Below are positions 22,270-31,749 of a stretch of 64,000 nt of DNA, one piece after another. The stretch is from Ichthyophis bannanicus. Lineage: Eukaryota > Chordata > Amphibia > Gymnophiona > Ichthyophiidae. The notes under the pieces were generated by a model. It saw only the letters and a program-made list of their open reading frames with translations, had not been told where the DNA came from and ran no database searches. Within the stretch, counting starts at the first letter, position 1; each line of letters begins with the position of its first letter. The translations under genes and the position numbers were made by a program. The stretch covers positions 1,068,736,444 through 1,068,800,443 of the forward strand of contig CM066031.1 of the NCBI GenBank assembly GCA_033557465.1, in the 5' to 3' direction.

Positions 22270-22440
22270 TTCTAATGTCCACTAGATGGAGCTCCAGGAT
22301 CACTTTAACCATAAGGATAAAAATACAGCTAGTTTTTAAATGACCACTAGATGGAGCTCCAGGATCACTTAAAACACAGGTAATAGTAGTAATTACAGCT
22401 AATGTCCACTAGATGGAGCTCCAGAGTCACTTTAAGTATA
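22270..22440. repeat. Three copies of a ccactagatggagctccag unit
   Basis: The 19-mer occurs near 22279, 22347 and 22406, each followed by a -a-g-atcactt-like stretch, giving about 60-bp spacing. It lies inside the ERV leader region. Confidence 0.8.
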
Positions 22441-22564
22441 TTGCAGTGTAGCTTACACGTGGTCTTTTCAAGATGGCCGCCTCCACGTGTGTTCTACTGC
22501 CCGATTCAGCTCTGGATACCTCTGGACAGACTCAGCTGTTCCCAACTTCAGAATCGGGTCAGCC

Positions 22565-22690
22565 GGGCCTCAAACATGCGGGAGGAGGAGGAGAAAAATA
22601 CACTTTTAAAATCGGGGAGCCAGCCGGACCTCAAACATGCGGGAGAGGAGGAGAAAAATACACTTTTAAAATCGGGGAGCCAGCCGGCCC
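22565..22690. repeat. Two copies of a ~60-bp unit in ERV leader
   Basis: Two adjacent copies of a unit running from cctcaaacatgcggga to aatcggggagccagccgg, with a 3-bp difference in the ggagga run. The segment gccggcccgcggcacaca is also duplicated just after (22683 and 22731). Confidence 0.85.
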
Positions 22691-22847
22691 GCGGCACACA
22701 GAACAAGGACGGAGCAGTTTAAAAAGGGGCCCGCCGGCCCGCGGCACACAAATTACGGTCAGTATGATTTTTTTTTTTTTTGCTTGGGGCAAAAATTAAT
22801 TTAATAGCTTTTGGCAGCGCTGCACTCTTAATACCCTTTAAAGGGGC

Positions 22848-23125
22848 TCAGCGGTGCATCAGGACAGCAGGGAAAGGCAGAAAATTCAGCTGGTCAGCAG
22901 TGGGGCTCAGCGGTGCATCGGGACAGCATGGGAAAGGCAGAAAATTCAGCGGGTCAGCAGGGGGGCTCAGCGGTGCATCGGGACAGCATGGGAAAGGCAG
23001 AAAATTCAGCGGGTCAGCAGGGGGGCTCAGCGGTGCATCGGGACAGCATGGGAAAGGCAGAAAATTCAGCGGGTCAGCAGGGGGCTCAGCGGTGCATCGG
23101 GACAGCAGGGAAAAGGCAGAAAATT
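22848..23125. repeat. 60-bp tandem repeat, ~4.5 copies
   Basis: A 60-bp unit including gcggtgcatcgggacagca, tgggaaaggcagaaaattc and agcgggtcagcaggg is repeated head to tail about four and a half times. The middle copies are identical and line up exactly at 60-bp offsets (22921, 22981, 23041). Because 60 is a multiple of 3, several frames stay open on both strands; the resulting ORFs are repeat artefacts unless shown otherwise. It lies in the leader of the minus-strand ERV. Confidence 0.95.
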
Positions 23126-23158
23126 CACATCGGGGCACAACGGAGAGAGAAGTTCACA

Positions 23159-23430
23159 TCGGAGCAGAAATTAACACAGCGGCAGCATGGGAGGGGGGAC
23201 AGAAATTTACGTTGGAGCACAGAAACTACATCGGGGGTTCAGGGAAAGGCAGTAGATCCACACCGGAGCACATGGAGGGCAGAATTCAACATCGGAGCAC
23301 AGAAATCACACAGTAGCAGCATGGGGGGAACAGAAACTTACATCGGAGCACAGAAATTACATCGGGGGTTCAGAGAAAGGCAGTAAAACCACACCGGAGC
23401 ACATGGAGGGCAGAATTCACACCGGAGCAG
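23159..23430. repeat. ~131-bp tandem repeat, two copies plus part of a third
   Basis: Two copies of a unit from cggagca(ca)gaaat through agcatggg, acatcgggggttcag and cacaccggagcacatggag to cagaattca, followed by the first 20 bp of a third (from about 23420). The copies differ at several positions, so they are older than the 60-bp array next to them. Confidence 0.85.
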
Positions 23431-24068
23431 AAATTAACACAAATTAGAAACGGAACGGAAGCATATTAGAGCCCTCTCCTTGCAGTCACGCTTCAGAAAA
23501 CTCTCCACAAGCAGAACGGAAAGAAGAGAAGCAGCGATCTATTCTTTATCTCAGGTATGTTTAACTTATCAAGTGCTATATTTAGTTACATTTTTTTTTC
23601 CTTCGGCAGCGCTTTTAAAAGATCTCAGATTACTGCAGTTTCAGATATTCAGATTTTACCGGTATTCAGATTCAGATACAGGACGAGCAATGGCTTCAGG
23701 GCCACTAAGGCCCGTACTAGGACTGCTCGTGCAGTTGATCAGGCTGCTACAGGTTCCCAGAAATTACCAGGACTCACAGATAGAGTACAGAACTAGCCCC
23801 AGACAAGGTAGCAGTACTCACCAGAACTCTGATCAGACAGGAAGTTTGGATGCCAGTCTATCCAGCTGGTTTTTCAATCGGGGATTCAACCGCAGGGACC
23901 AGCTGTCCAGACAAATCAAGGTGTCCTTCCGAGCACAAAGTGGCCCGGGGGCGCCAAGGACAGTTAATCACCTGGAGGGGCCGGTCCCTGACTGGTGGAG
24001 GCCCAGATGCTGCAAAAGCAGAAGTCTTCCCACCGTGGGTGTGATGAGAGAGGCTTTTCTTTTAATAT

Positions 24069-24086
24069 TTCCCGGCCAGTGCACCA
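24069..24086 (-). other. ERV primer-binding site, tRNA-Gly type
   Basis: On the minus strand, three bases after the 5' LTR, TGGTGCACTGGCCGGGAA matches the complement of the 3' end of vertebrate tRNA-Gly(GCC) at 17 of 18 positions from memory. This site primes minus-strand DNA synthesis. A splice-donor-like ggtgagtac lies further into the leader (around plus 23812-23822). Confidence 0.75.
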
Positions 24087-24089
24087 AAA

Positions 24090-24608
24090 TGTAGCAGCAA
24101 TCGCTGTGAAAAGCTCTTATTCAATCACTCACCCACAGAAGGAAAACTCACAGGCAGGCTGGAATGCAAACAGGATCTTTAATGTGCACAGGATCAGACA
24201 GAGATACCAGCAACCTCCACAAGGGTCTGAACCCCGAGGGACGGCCTACAATGCCTTATATACAGTACAGTTTTAAACTCATTCTACAATCCCATTTGCC
24301 ACAGGTATTTCCTGCCCACCAATCAGCAGCCCCTGGGGAGGTACCTGGGTGACCTGTCCAAACCGGTATGCTCTGGTCTGTTGGTTTCAGGGCTAGGGAA
24401 ATACTGTGCTCAGACCTGGAGTGGGGGAAGGGTGCCTACTGGAATCTCAATGTCTCTCTTAGCAGGCTGATTACCTCATGGCTTGCGGGGGAAGGGTCAG
24501 GCTGATCAGAGCCTCATGGCTTGCAGCATGGCTTGGGGGAAGGGCTATCTACAGTTCGCAGCATGGCTTGGGGGAAGGGCTACCTATAGCTACCTCATGG
24601 CTGCCTCA
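24090..24608 (-). repeat. 5' LTR of ERV
   Basis: 519 bp, by eye identical over the whole length to 18167-18685, including the TATA-like and ATTAAA signals (shifted by 5923 bp). As the 5' LTR of a minus-strand provirus it would drive transcription leftward. Confidence 0.92.
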
Positions 24609-24612
24609 CGTT

Positions 24613-24740
24613 GAGTGAAAAAATATTTTCTCTGATTAGTCTTAAATGTGCTACATTGTCCCCTGGTCTTTCTACTTTTTGGAGGAGTAAACAACCAATC
24701 TACATCCACATCCACTCCATTCATTATTTTATATTTTTAT
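24613..24740 (-). mobile_element. CR1 LINE 3' end, second part
   Basis: Continuation of the CR1 fragment at 17880-18166 beyond the ERV. The first bases (ttgagtgaaaaaatatt) follow directly on cgtt and match the inverse of ttttttcactcaacg at 43548. Similarity fades by about 24740, where the copy is 5'-truncated. Confidence 0.8.
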
Positions 24741-24837
24741 ATTTTATTGTATGTACCTTTTGGAGATTGGTCTTTATCAGAGCCCAGGGATCCAAATGAG
24801 CAAGTCTGAAGGTGTCCTTAGGTACCAGACATTTGCA

Positions 24838-24955
24838 TGAGAATACTACTACTACTGAACATTTGTATAGTGCTACAAGATGTATGCAACACTACACAGA
24901 CACATGTAAAAGACAGTCCCTGCTCATCAGAGCTTACATTCTAGTCAAGAATCAA
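24838..24955. repeat. Interspersed repeat of unknown class
   Basis: Actactactgaacatttgtatagtgctac and tccctgctcatcagagcttacattctagt belong to a short repeat type I associate with amphibian genomes. Its last part recurs at 55255-55275 next to a hAT MITE. No coding potential. Confidence 0.45.
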
Positions 24956-24959
24956 CACA

Positions 24960-25228
24960 GTAGCTGTAGGCGTGGAGCCCCATTCCGGAGGGGGACGTGA
25001 AGTCCCATTCTGGGAGAGGGAGCTGAAGACGGGGCTGTTAGGACCCAATTCTGGTCCGCAAAAACAAAATGTTCCCGTGGTAGCCAAAATCGGGCCTGAG
25101 GACAGCCTGGTATGCCCCTCCTGCCTGCGGGGATGTCCTCACTGCAGGTGCCACAGACTGCCATATTCCTGGCCCCCCAAAACCCTGCCACCCGACCCAC
25201 AGCTGGCCTCCCCTGATTCACAAAAAAA
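24960..25228. other. No gene recognised
   Basis: GC-rich sequence with short duplicated phrases (ccattc-gg-ggggacgtgaagtcccattctgggagaggg). No transposon ends recognised. Confidence 0.4.
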
Positions 25229-25502
25229 TGTTGCTTATTTATTTAATGTTTCTTATATACCACCTTTCATGATATCAAGGTGGTTTACATTGAACAAATT
25301 GAAATTACATTATAACTTGGAGATAACTATTTACAGAGAACATGGGCAATGGAGGGTTAAGTGGCTTGCCCAAGACCACAAGGAGCACCTGTGGGACCAG
25401 AAACCCCAGTCCTTCCAGCACAAGGTTGCTGTCCTCTAGTGGGATTTGAGCCACTGACCTTCTGACCTGAGGTAACTTGCCCCAACCACTAGGCTACTGA
25501 GA
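25229..25502 (-). mobile_element. tRNA-derived SINE with L2-like tail
   Basis: On the minus strand the head (25502 to about 25440) looks like a tRNA: an A-box-like tagcctagtggttgggg and a B-box-like ggctcaaatcc. A middle region with cttgggcaagccacttaaccct resembles the conserved core of MIR/CORE-type SINEs. The tail, with paired caccttgatatcatgaaaggtgg followed by tatataagaaac and an aaataa run, matches L2-type 3' ends in this window (for example 56230-56300). SINEs with an L2-like tail are mobilised by L2 machinery. Confidence 0.65.
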
Positions 25503-25824
25503 TGGTATAAGCAGCACGCCCCAGCAGGTCCAGCAACACATACAGGTCTGTGCCCTGAATCTGCCCTGTACATGTTGCCGGGCAGCCTGCCTCAGCTCTG
25601 CCCCCCCCCCCCCTCCGCTGGCTCTCCCCATCCTGAAGCACAGGCCGTATGGGGAGAACCGGTGGGGGAATAGTGCAACCCACATTCTGGAATGAGGGCT
25701 ATAGACAGGGCCGTCCCATCCATTGAGCAAGAATGTTTTTTGCACAGGGCCCCGCGTTTCAGGGGGCCCCGCGCAAAGAACATTCTGCTTTTTTAAAAAA
25801 TGAAATTAAAAAAAAAAAAAGCTG

Positions 25825-26165
25825 GCCGCTGCCGCCGCGGCAGCATGGAGTGTCCCGCGGGGCCCCCTCTGCCCGTCTGAACTCTCCCGGCGCGGCTGAA
25901 GCCCTCTGCTCCGGCTTGCAGATACGCAAAGGGAGAGTGTCTCCCTCGCGTCTCTGTTAAGCCCGCAGGGGCTGATGGGAAGCAGGGGCTGATGGGAAAT
26001 TTCCCATCTGCCCCTGCGGGCTTAACAGAGACGCGAGGGAGACACTCTCCCTTCGCGTATCTGCAAGCCGGAGCAGAGGGCTTCAGCCGCACCGGGAGAG
26101 TTCAGACGGGCAGAGGGGGCCCCGCGGGACACTCCATGCTGCCGCGACGGCAGCGGTCAGCTTTT
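25825..26165. repeat. Near-perfect hairpin with ~150-bp arms
   Basis: The arm 25825-25976 (from agctggccgctgccg through cgcggggccccctctgcccg to gcccgcaggggc) returns inverted from about 26000 to 26163 with only scattered mismatches. A small spacer (gatgggaagcaggggctgatgggaaatttcccatc) contains a short duplication. Both arms are GC-rich and end in A/T runs (poly-A at 25807-25820, poly-T at 26162-26168). Confidence 0.9.
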
Positions 26166-26194
26166 TTTAAAAAATTTTATTTCCATTTCCATGA

Positions 26195-27870
26195 GCCGAT
26201 GGGGGGGGGGGGGGTTTAGAACGGGCAATGGGCGGTGGGCGGTGGGCTGGTGGGGGGGTTTGGACTGGCAATGGGCTGTGGGCTGTGGGCTGATGGGGGG
26301 AGGTTAGGACTGGCAATGGGCTGTGGGCTGTGGGCTGATGGGGGAGGTTAGGACTGGCAATGGGCTGTGGGCTGATGGGGGGTTAGGACTTGCAATGGGC
26401 TGATGGCTGATTGTGTGCTGAGGAATGGTAATGGGCTATGGGGGGGGTTAAGACTGGTAATGAGCTGTGGGCTGATGGGGGATGTATAGGACTGGTAATG
26501 GGCTATGGTGGGGTTAAGACTGGCAATGGGCTGTGGGCTGATGGGGGCTGTCTGGAAATGGGGGGATGGGGGGTTAGGACTGGTAATGGGCTATGGGGGG
26601 GTTAAGACTGGCAATGGGCTGTGGGCTGATGGGGTGATGGGGGGTTAGGACTGGTAATGGGCTATGGAGTGTTAAGACTGGCAATGGGCTGTGGGCTGAT
26701 GGGGGCTGTCTGGAAATGGGGTGATGGGGGTTAGGACTGATAATGGGCTATGGGGGGGTTAAGACTGGTAATGGGCTGTGGGCTGATGGGGGTTTGGACT
26801 GGTAATGGGCTATGGGGGGGTTAAGACTGGTAATGGGCTGTGGGCTGATGGGGGGGTTAGGACTGGTAATGGGCTATGGGGGGGGGTTAAGACTGGCAAT
26901 GGGCTGTGGGCTGATGGGGGCTGTCAGGAAATGGGTTAAAGCCGGTAAGGACTGATAATGGGCTATGGTGGGGGCTAGGACAGGAGGTGGGCTGATGTGG
27001 TTAGGACTGGTAATGGGCTGTTGGCTGATGGGGGGGTTAGGACTGGTAATGGGCTATGGGGGGGTTAAGACTGGCAATGGGCTGTGGGCTGATGGGGGCT
27101 GTCTGGAAATGGGGTGATGGGGGGTTAGGACTGGTAATGGGCTATGGGGGGGTTAGGACTGATAATGGGCTATGGGGGGGCTAGGACAGGAAATGGGCTG
27201 ATGGGGAGGGGTTAAGACTTGAGGTGGGCTGATGTGGTTAGGACTGGTAATGGGCTGTGGGCTGATGGGGGGTTTAGGACTGGCAATGGGCTATGGGGGG
27301 CTGACTGGAAATGGGCTGATGGGGTTAGGACTGGAAGTGGGCTGATGGGGGGTTAGGACTGGTAATGGGTTGGGGGGTTGCTAGGACTGGAAATGGGCTG
27401 AGCGGAAGGGGCGGCTTGAACTGCAAATAGCTGATGGGGAGGGGGCTTGGAATGGAAATGGGCTGTGAGGGAAGGGAGCTAGGACTGAAAATGGGCTGAT
27501 GGAGCAGCTAGGATAGGACTGGAAATGGGCTGTTGGGGGGGAGCTAAGATTGGAAATGGGCTGTGGTGGGGGCTTGAATTGAAATGGACTCATGGAGGGG
27601 CTAGAACTGGAAGTAGGCTCATGGGGGGGCTTGGACTGGAATTTGGCTGAGTGGAGGAGAGCTATGATTTGACATGGGCTGATGATGGGGCTAGGAAATG
27701 ACTAGAAATGGGCTGATGGGGGGGCTAGGATTGGAAGTGAGCTGATGAAGAGACTCAGACTGGAAATGGATGGGGGAGCTAGGACTGGAAATGGGCTGAT
27801 GCAGGGACTAGAAGGGAATGGATGCTGGGTGAGACTGGAACTAGAAGGGAGCTGATGTTGGGGGAGGATT
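26195..27870. repeat. G-rich minisatellite
   Basis: About 1.7 kb made of variants of ttaggactggtaatgggc and tgtgggctgatgggggg, in units of roughly 30 to 50 bp with longer higher-order blocks (one adds ggctgtctggaaatggggtgatgg). Frequent runs of four to nine G on the plus strand could form G-quadruplexes. Units become more divergent after 27380. The array lies wholly inside the hAT element. Confidence 0.95.
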
Positions 27871-28712
27871 AGAATGGGATAGGGCTGGGAGAGTAAAATG
27901 GAGAGGGGAAAAATATTTTGTGTGGGAGGGATGAAAAATCTATAATTGGCCAGGTATTGGGAGAGTAAGTGGGGATTGAGGATGGAGGGGTAAAATTTGT
28001 GAGGATGAAATAGGAATGAGGAAAGAGCAAAAGGAGAAAGATTAGTATGTTAAAGCAGATGTAGAGAGAGAGAATGGAAAAAAAACTAGAAGAGAGAAGA
28101 AAGGACAAATGGACAGCAGATGATGGAGAGTTAGCAGAAAACATGAAGAAACCAGAAGAAAGTGGCTGGACCAATTGCAACTGAAAAAAATTGCACAAAA
28201 GGTAGAAAGATATCTCTTTATTTTGAATTTATTAACTGGAATATGAAAGCTCTGGGAAATGTGCATCATTAACGTCTGTGCTTTGTTTGGTACAAGAGGA
28301 AATTAATTTATAGTTTTATTTCTACAGTGTTGTTGTACATTCCAAGTTTGGCTTTTGGGGTTCCCAGTTTAATTATTGCCTTCCTGTTTCTAAATTGTGA
28401 TTCCTTGTTTGGTGATGGTCTATGTTCTGCATGTGTAACTGAGCTGAGGTATTCTGTTTATGTAATTCCTATTTGACATTGCCACTTGTTCTCTTTCCCC
28501 AGTATTCTCTGAAATGTATTGGTTTAATATTTGCAGTGTTGCCTTTTGATAGGTAGGGTATGGTGCTTTGTGAGTCCTGGTAATGCTGTCAGGATACGGC
28601 GGGTTTGCTATGGGTTCTAAATGGGCAGCATTTGTAGTAGTTCCTAATGTGCCTGGCGGTTGGCACAGGATTATAGTAATGTAGAAATCTTTTAGTCTTT
28701 CTTTATCCATAC
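27871..28712. other. A/T-rich interior of hAT element, no gene
   Basis: No frame resembles a transposase. At 28727-28742 a fragment (catgtttactaaaagttag) recalls the end of the TIR element at 5781, possibly a nested remnant. Confidence 0.5.
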
Positions 28713-28929
28713 ACTCATTAAGAGACATGTTTACTAAAAGTTAGTGTATGGCAACATTATGCAAATATTTATGCAAATAAGGCCACTTATGCAAATGAGG
28801 CCCCACACCGAGTCTCCGCACATGGCCCCGCACCCCCTTTGGGCCGCCCCTGGCTATAGAATATATTTAGGGGGAATGGTAAGGAAACATAATGGAGATG
28901 AAGCGAATCAAGATCCAAAAGCAGCAGCG

Positions 28930-29720
28930 AAGAGGTGAGTTTTCAGCCTGGATTTGAAAAGGGCCAGAGATGAAGCCTGACTACAGACTCAGGTAGTTTA
29001 TTCCAGGCATAAGGAGCAGCAAGGTGAAAGGAGCGAAGTCTAGAGTTAGCAATAGAAGAGAAGGGCACAAATAGAAACGATTTGTCAGAAGAGCGATGTT
29101 TCCAAGGAGGGGTGTAGGGAGAGATAAGAGAGGAAAGATAGTGAGGAGCTGCAGAGTGAATGCACTTATAGGTCAGCAGAAGAAGTTTGAACTGGATGCA
29201 GAAATGGATAGAGAGCCAATTAAGTGACTTGAGAAGAGGGGTAATATGAGCATGATGAAGATGGTGGAAGATTAGCTGCGCAGCAGAGTATAGAACAGAT
29301 TGAAGGGGAGAGAGATGATTCAGAAGGAGACCAGCAAGGAGAAGGTTGTGATAATCTAGATGAGAGGTGACTAAAGAGTAGATAAGTGTCTTAGTAGTGT
29401 GTTCAGAAAAGAATGACAAATTTTGGTGATGTTATAGAGAAAGAAACGTCAGGTTTTAGCTATCAGTTGGAAGTGTGTAGAAAAGAAGAGAGATAAATGG
29501 AAGACGACCCCAAGTTTGCTGGCTGAGGAAACAGGGAGGAGTAGAGAGTTATCCACAGACACTGAGAAAGGAGGAAGGGGAGAGAAGAATTTAAGGGGAA
29601 AAATAAGAAGCTCAGTTTTGGCGATGTTCAATTTCAAGCAGCAGTGAGACATCCAAACAGCAGTGTCAGAATAGCAGGCAGTGATCTGGGCCTGGATGGC
29701 CGGGGAGATCGGCCAAAGAT
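28930..29720 (-). mobile_element. L2-clade LINE ORF2 C-terminal region
   Basis: The minus strand encodes the part of L2 ORF2 after the catalytic site: LKLNIAKTELLIFPLKF (about 29630-29585), a frameshift near 29430, then LIYSLVTSHLDYHNLLLAGL, LNWLSIHFCIQFKLLLLTYK and AWNKLPESVVRLHLWPF down to about 28960. The order matches the end of other L2 copies here. The YADD segment and everything upstream are missing, as is the 3' UTR, where the hAT element now lies. Non-functional fragment. Confidence 0.8.
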
Positions 29721-29972
29721 CTCAGGTCCTTGAAATTTAAGACAGACTGGCTGGCTTCTCTGCAGGATACAGGGTCTCACTAAAGCATTCCAAGGGCATT
29801 TGTCTTTTATTAATGATCAGAACTGACACAGTGAGCTCAGTGTCTGCCTCTCCTTTCACTAGCTGCACCTATGTAACATCCCAGAAGCCTAAGTAAGCAG
29901 ACTCCATTTATCATGGCTAACTTTGTTCTGTCCAGAACAGACTCCTGCTGTAGTCACTACAGGATCACTTTA

Positions 29973-30550
29973 AGGGGATAATTTTATAAGGAGATGACTA
30001 GATTTAGGTGCCAACAGTGCACATAAATGTTGATATTTTAGTCATTTAGGCACATAAATGGCCGCTTGCATGCATAAATGGCCTCTTATTAAATACCAAC
30101 CAGCATAAAAGTACATAGGTTGTTTTCATCTCCTGCACTTTCAATGTGGGAGTCAAATGGGTGGAGTTTTGGGCAAAGCTGGGCGGTTCAAGCAAGTATA
30201 CATGTACCAAGCTAGAAATGTGCCCTGTGCAACCAGCAAATCTGGTGCCCCCCTCTATCTAGCCACGTGCAGTAACTCACTCTTTTTGAGCTTCCTGGAA
30301 GCCCAGTGATGATGTCAGTGCCCCCTTCTGTGCTTGCACCTTGTGCGACCACACCACTTGCACAGTCCTTGGTATAGCCCTGGTGTAGATTATAGAATAC
30401 ATGTACTGTAATTTAAGTTGTGTTCTGAGTCACATATGCTAGTATTTTATAAAGTCATGTATATATGTACTTGATTTTATAAAATAGGGATAAAATATAT
30501 GCATGAAAGCACACATTAGCTAGGTGTGACTTTTTAAAAATATCCTCTCT
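29973..30550. mobile_element. Possible foldback MITE with hAT remnant inside
   Basis: The left part (ggggataattttataagg) and right part (ttttataaaatagggat near 30475, aaaatatcc near 30540) are loosely inverted. Within it, 30228-30393 (gtaccaagctagaaatgtgcc to cagtccttggtatagccctg) resembles the hAT MITE family at 55276, in decayed form. Ends and duplications could not be fixed. Confidence 0.3.
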
Positions 30551-30559
30551 ACATGTGGT

Positions 30560-31320
30560 ATATCTGTTGATGACCCTCTTGTACTGGACTGCTCTCACGA
30601 GGGTGATGTTGCAGTCCCTCAGGCCCTGTATCTCTTAGTGTTGGTTGCAGAAGGGTATGTTCAGGAAGAGCCTGAGGACCTGGTTAGGTAGAGTGCCTGG
30701 CTGAGCAATGGCTCTTGTAGGACAGTTGTTATATTCTCCTCTGTTTCTTCCCCATCTTGGCTCTCCCCCTTGTTTTCATCCTCATCCTCATCCTCGTACT
30801 CCTTATCTCCATTCTTTTGCTATTGGCAGAAAGTTGGAGCCATTCACTCTAACCCCTTCTGGTGCTGGGTTCAAAATGCTCCTGGTTGACCCCTAGCAAT
30901 AGTTTCATGGTAATACCACCAGGGATCAGGCTGCCATATAAGGGCTTTGGCCCACCATTTTGAAGCACCAGAAGGGGCAGAAGGGAATGGGGATTACTCC
31001 TACACCCTTACCCTAGACCACCAAGGATTTTTTGGAGTAGGCGTGAGGGAGCCTATGGAGAGCGGGAGAACGAGTGGTGGAGTGGCTCCAGAGAGTAGAG
31101 GGTCTTCTTTATATAGTTAGGGGTGAGAAGAGGGTCTGTTGATTCTCTTCAAGGGGAAAGAGGGTCCCTGAATGTTTTTACAGCTGGCCTCTTTAACATG
31201 TCTCCCTGGGAGCATCAGGCCACATGTTAGAGGCCCGATGCTCCTAGAGTGCATAATAATGCAACTTGCTGGGTTAATCACAAGTTGTGTAATTCATTTA
31301 GCACAGGAGTTACTAACCTG
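30560..31320. other. No gene recognised
   Basis: No long frame and no recognised repeat; includes a short ctcatcctc run (30779-30797). Confidence 0.4.
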
Positions 31321-31324
31321 CAGT

Positions 31325-31745
31325 ATTTGTATTTGAAGCATTTACAGGGTGGCCCAAAAAAAGTGAGAACATCTCGTAGCATATAAGTTATTTAAAAATT
31401 CAAAAAGACAGATGTAAATGATTGACAAATTTTAAAAAAAAGATGGCGACTGTTGAAATAAAGATGTTATATAGCTAAAAAAGTAAATAATTAAACTATT
31501 TAAGCTTTTAATTTACGAGATGTTCTCACTTTTTTTGGGCCACCCTGTATATACCGCCCATCTGCGAACCAACGCAATTTAGGTGGTTTACAATTAGATA
31601 CTTTATATATTTCCTTGTCCCCAAAGGGCTCACAATCTACTTGCGTACCTGAGACAACAGAGGGTTAAGTGGCTTGACTAAGGCCACAAGGAGCATCTTG
31701 GAGGGACTAGAGACCCCGATATGGAATTTCTAGTCCCTTTATAAG
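31325..31745 (-). mobile_element. L2/SINE-type 3' repeat, split by mariner MITE
   Basis: Tttatataccgcccatc...aggtggtttacaattag and gagggttaagtggcttgac-aaggccacaaggag match the tail and core of the SINE at 25229 on the same strand. The mariner MITE 31345-31547 sits at the TA of tttatataccgcc. The tRNA-like head is not visible. Confidence 0.55.
31345..31547. mobile_element. Tc1/mariner MITE, 203 bp, perfect 34-bp TIRs
   Basis: The element starts CAGGGTGGCCCAAAAAAAG and its last 34 bp are the exact inverse of its first 34. It is flanked by TA on both sides (31343-31344, 31548-31549). CAGGGTGGCCC ends with TA duplication are typical of mariner-type elements. The 135-bp interior is A/T-rich and non-coding. 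Perfect TIRs suggest recent activity of its family. Confidence 0.92.
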
Positions 31746-31749
31746 GCTA

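Larger units (their letters stand above)
18167..24608 (-). mobile_element. Non-autonomous class I endogenous retrovirus (6.4 kb)
   Basis: Two 519-bp LTRs bound the element, which is flanked by the 4-bp duplication CGTT (18163-18166, 24609-24612). On the minus strand the order is 5' LTR (24090-24608), primer site (24069-24086), leader with tandem repeats, about 3 kb of unrecognised A/T-rich sequence, a short integrase tail (19047-19310), polypurine tract (18686-18700) and 3' LTR (18167-18685). No gag, protease, reverse transcriptase or envelope frame remains. The 4-bp duplication, tRNA-Gly primer site and integrase type point to a gamma/epsilon-like (class I) retrovirus. Since the LTRs read as identical, insertion was recent, presumably using proteins from a related complete copy. 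Confidence 0.9.
25706..28852. mobile_element. 3.1-kb non-autonomous hAT element
   Basis: The ends CAGGGCCGTCCC (25706) and GGGCCGCCCCTG (28852) are imperfect inverted repeats. The flanks carry the exact 8-bp duplication gctataga at 25698-25705 and 28853-28860. Inside are a ~340-bp hairpin (25825-26165), a 1.7-kb G-rich minisatellite (26195-27870) and about 1 kb of A/T-rich sequence without a transposase frame. It is therefore a non-autonomous hAT element. The size and the minisatellite cargo are unusual for such elements. Confidence 0.85.

Noticed and set aside
22848..23125. CRISPR-like regular repeats
   Set aside because: The repeats are directly adjacent with no unique spacers, and lie in a retroviral leader of a vertebrate genome.
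22780..23386. Overlapping ORFs of 106-178 codons on the plus strand and a 96-codon one on minus
   Set aside because: All run through the 60-bp tandem repeat, whose length is a multiple of three, and none begins or ends in sequence resembling a protein.
23480..24094. 204-codon plus-strand ORF before the ERV 5' LTR
   Set aside because: It is antisense to the ERV leader and primer site; residues resemble no viral or host protein.
25441..25502. A true tRNA gene
   Set aside because: Only A- and B-box-like parts survive and the sequence runs on into a SINE core and L2-like tail.
27869..28269. Minus-strand ORFs rich in Phe and Ser
   Set aside because: Translation of the A/G-rich strand's complement inside the hAT element; no family similarity.
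29790..29970. Possible LTR fragment
   Set aside because: No TG/CA ends, partner or duplication found.
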